Part shown: positions 62,896-64,000 of the stretch, one piece after another | Layout of the letters: each line of letters opens with the position of its first letter | Numbering within the stretch: position 1 is the first letter of the stretch | NCBI RefSeq assembly: GCF_029323795.1 | Contig: NZ_CP119758.1 | Span: 1,798,001-1,862,000 of the forward strand | DNA: 64,000 nt | Origin: Zobellia alginiliquefaciens | GTDB lineage: Bacteria > Bacteroidota > Bacteroidia > Flavobacteriales > Flavobacteriaceae | Reading direction: 5' to 3' | The notes under the pieces: model-generated | Told to the model about the DNA's origin: nothing | What the model saw: only the letters and a program-made list of their open reading frames with translations | Databases searched by the model: none | Program-made: the position numbers and the translations under genes

Positions 62896-64000
62896 TTAAG
62901 GTTTTGGGGTTAAAATTTGATTTTTATAAGATTGTAGGTTTTTATGTACCTGTATAATTTTATAGTTGGTAGATAAAATTACAAAATTCTCATTCTCAAT
63001 AAGGTAATCCTTGTTAAATTTTATAAGCTCTGCAAAGCCCAAGGCATAATCTTTAGACTTAAAGCCATGTACGACCACAAATTGGTCTTCTAAGGTATAG
63101 ATATCTTTTGAAACAACATTCTTGTACCTCAAATCTATAATTGCATCTTCTAATGCCTTCTTTACCCTTTTGGCAATTTCATCATTACTTCTTCTAAACG
63201 GGAAAACCACTTTCCAATTTCCGGTGCCGGATGAACCGAGTTCCGTAGAAAAATCTTTAACCGCCAATTTAGGAAGTTGTTCGGCCACCATTTGCTCTGC
63301 TTTTTTACCTTCCGGATTGTTAGGATAGGTCAGAGCCACATAATTGAGGGCTTCCTCAAATGGCTTAAAACCGTTCAATCTACCAATAGCATTTGTCTTC
63401 AACATTTCAAATTTAGGCACTATGGGGTCTCCCGTAAACTTTTCTATATTCTCTTCCGCTCCCGTAATCGTCCTTAAAAACTCTTGTTTTTGGTACATGC
63501 GGTATAAGGCTGCGTAGCGCGCATCCGGGCTATCGGCATCATCTTCTAACACCGCTCTTGGATTTAGTATAATCTCTGCATAGCGCGAGTCTGCATGATT
63601 ACTTAATATATCATTTTTCATTGAAGCCAACAATGGGCTACCCTCTTCCTCATAAATCTTATACAAATTATATTTTGATGGAAGAATCAATCGTTCTTCG
63701 GGCTCTGAATCCAAAACATTTTCCAATTTTTCAGCCGCCAAAAGGTTCTCTTTAAACTTTTCCTTATAAATCAATCCCAATTGATAATTGGCAAAGTTCC
63801 TTTCTCCCTTTAAACTATCAATTACAGTAACATCTGTTGGTATTCTATCTAAATAATAATCGACCGAAAATTTTTCTTCCTCTCCCACATCGGCATAAAT
63901 ACTATCATTTGAAGCAAGGGCTTCATTATTTTCTTGCGATAACGTTCTTTTTTTGTTGCTCCATCTCCAATCATCTTCTAACACTCTTTTACCCCATCTT
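62896..64000 (-). CDS. sprE: Probable gliding motility protein SprE/PorW, C-terminal part (partial)
   Basis: The C-terminal 368 or so residues of a longer protein. The frame stays open to base 64000; an apparent GTG start at 63984 is internal, since RWGKR precedes it without a stop. The visible part has TPR-like helices (NFANYQLGLIYKEKFKENLLAAEKLENVL, SKYNLYKIYEEEGS) and a compact end. This fits SprE/PorW, a lipoprotein of the gliding and type IX secretion system. Position next to bactofilin and atp genes fits other Flavobacteriia as I recall. Another TPR protein cannot be excluded. Confidence 0.65.
   Translation of the reverse strand, partial: RWGKRVLEDDWRWSNKKRTLSQENNEALASNDSIYADVGEEEKFSVDYYLDRIPTDVTVIDSLKGERNFANYQLGLIYKEKFKENLLAAEKLENVLDSEPEERLILPSKYNLYKIYEEEGSPLLASMKNDILSNHADSRYAEIILNPRAVLEDDADSPDARYAALYRMYQKQEFLRTITGAEENIEKFTGDPIVPKFEMLKTNAIGRLNGFKPFEEALNYVALTYPNNPEGKKAEQMVAEQLPKLAVKDFSTELGSSGTGNWKVVFPFRRSNDEIAKRVKKALEDAIIDLRYKNVVSKDIYTLEDQFVVVHGFKSKDYALGFAELIKFNKDYLIENENFVILSTNYKIIQVHKNLQSYKNQILTPKP

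Overview
The window is a chromosomal segment of a member of the Bacteroidota, almost certainly a gliding marine Flavobacteriaceae species. The evidence is: promoters of the Bacteroidota type (TTG about 19 bp before TAnnTTTG); the gliding genes gldH and a probable sprE; a SUF operon carrying SufT and DUF2480; atpBEFHAG without atpDC; bactofilin and AtpZ beside the ATP synthase; DUF3078, DUF4292 and DUF6168 proteins; and about 40% GC by eye. I see no rRNA, tRNA, CRISPR array, prophage or complete insertion sequence. Almost everything is chromosomal housekeeping; the less ordinary material lies in the intergenic gaps and in a few gene pairs.

Layout. 1-492 is the 3' part of hflX. 493-1384 is a gene-free block with three related copies of a dispersed repeat and strong hairpins. 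1385-9890 (minus strand) is the iron-sulfur assembly region: sufA-sufB-sufC-sufD, a terminator, a small beta-barrel gene with its own terminator, then sufS, sufE, sufT, DUF2480 and DUF3078. 10222-13281 (plus) holds a glycosyltransferase, thiL and a lipoprotein hydrolase. 13491-20896 has a small zinc-ribbon protein, brnQ, an aminopeptidase P, a large secreted BNR-repeat protein and a DJ-1/PfpI protein. 20991-24978 (minus) is an orphan vsr followed by sdhCAB. 25235-27145 (plus) pairs rimK with an aspartoacylase-family deacylase. 27408-32210 contains DUF2721, ThuA, methionine aminotransferase and a split CoA-transferase operon with a four-helix-bundle gene between its subunits. 32326-36424 is ricT-gldH-pbp1A.

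36599-43324 holds an MFS exporter, trhO, recA with a palindrome just before its start, a lipoprotein, and an ECF sigma factor paired with a protein that seems to run from the cytoplasm to an outer-membrane beta-barrel. 43382-50058 has a LysR-yeiH pair, plsC, trpS, dprA, a HU-like/SPOR protein and a thioesterase. 50066-55877 (minus) is one run: flippase, dut, TPR protein, DUF4292, EnvC-like and aldo/keto reductase. 55958-64000 (minus) is sprE (partial), bactofilin, atpZ, DUF6168, atpBEFHAG and a lipoprotein.

Two observations stand out. First, a dispersed repeat lies between converging genes in three places. Each copy carries two TTCACAACA-like motifs whose starts are exactly 21 bp apart, resembling a two-helical-turn regulator site such as that of LytTR proteins. 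Second, the sigma factor at 41100 ends in a hydrophobic tail and its partner at 41729 joins a cytoplasmic segment, one membrane helix, a long low-complexity linker and a beta-barrel. This could be a one-protein route for signalling from the outer membrane to transcription. Several apparent TTG start codons are really promoter elements, so those gene starts were moved downstream.
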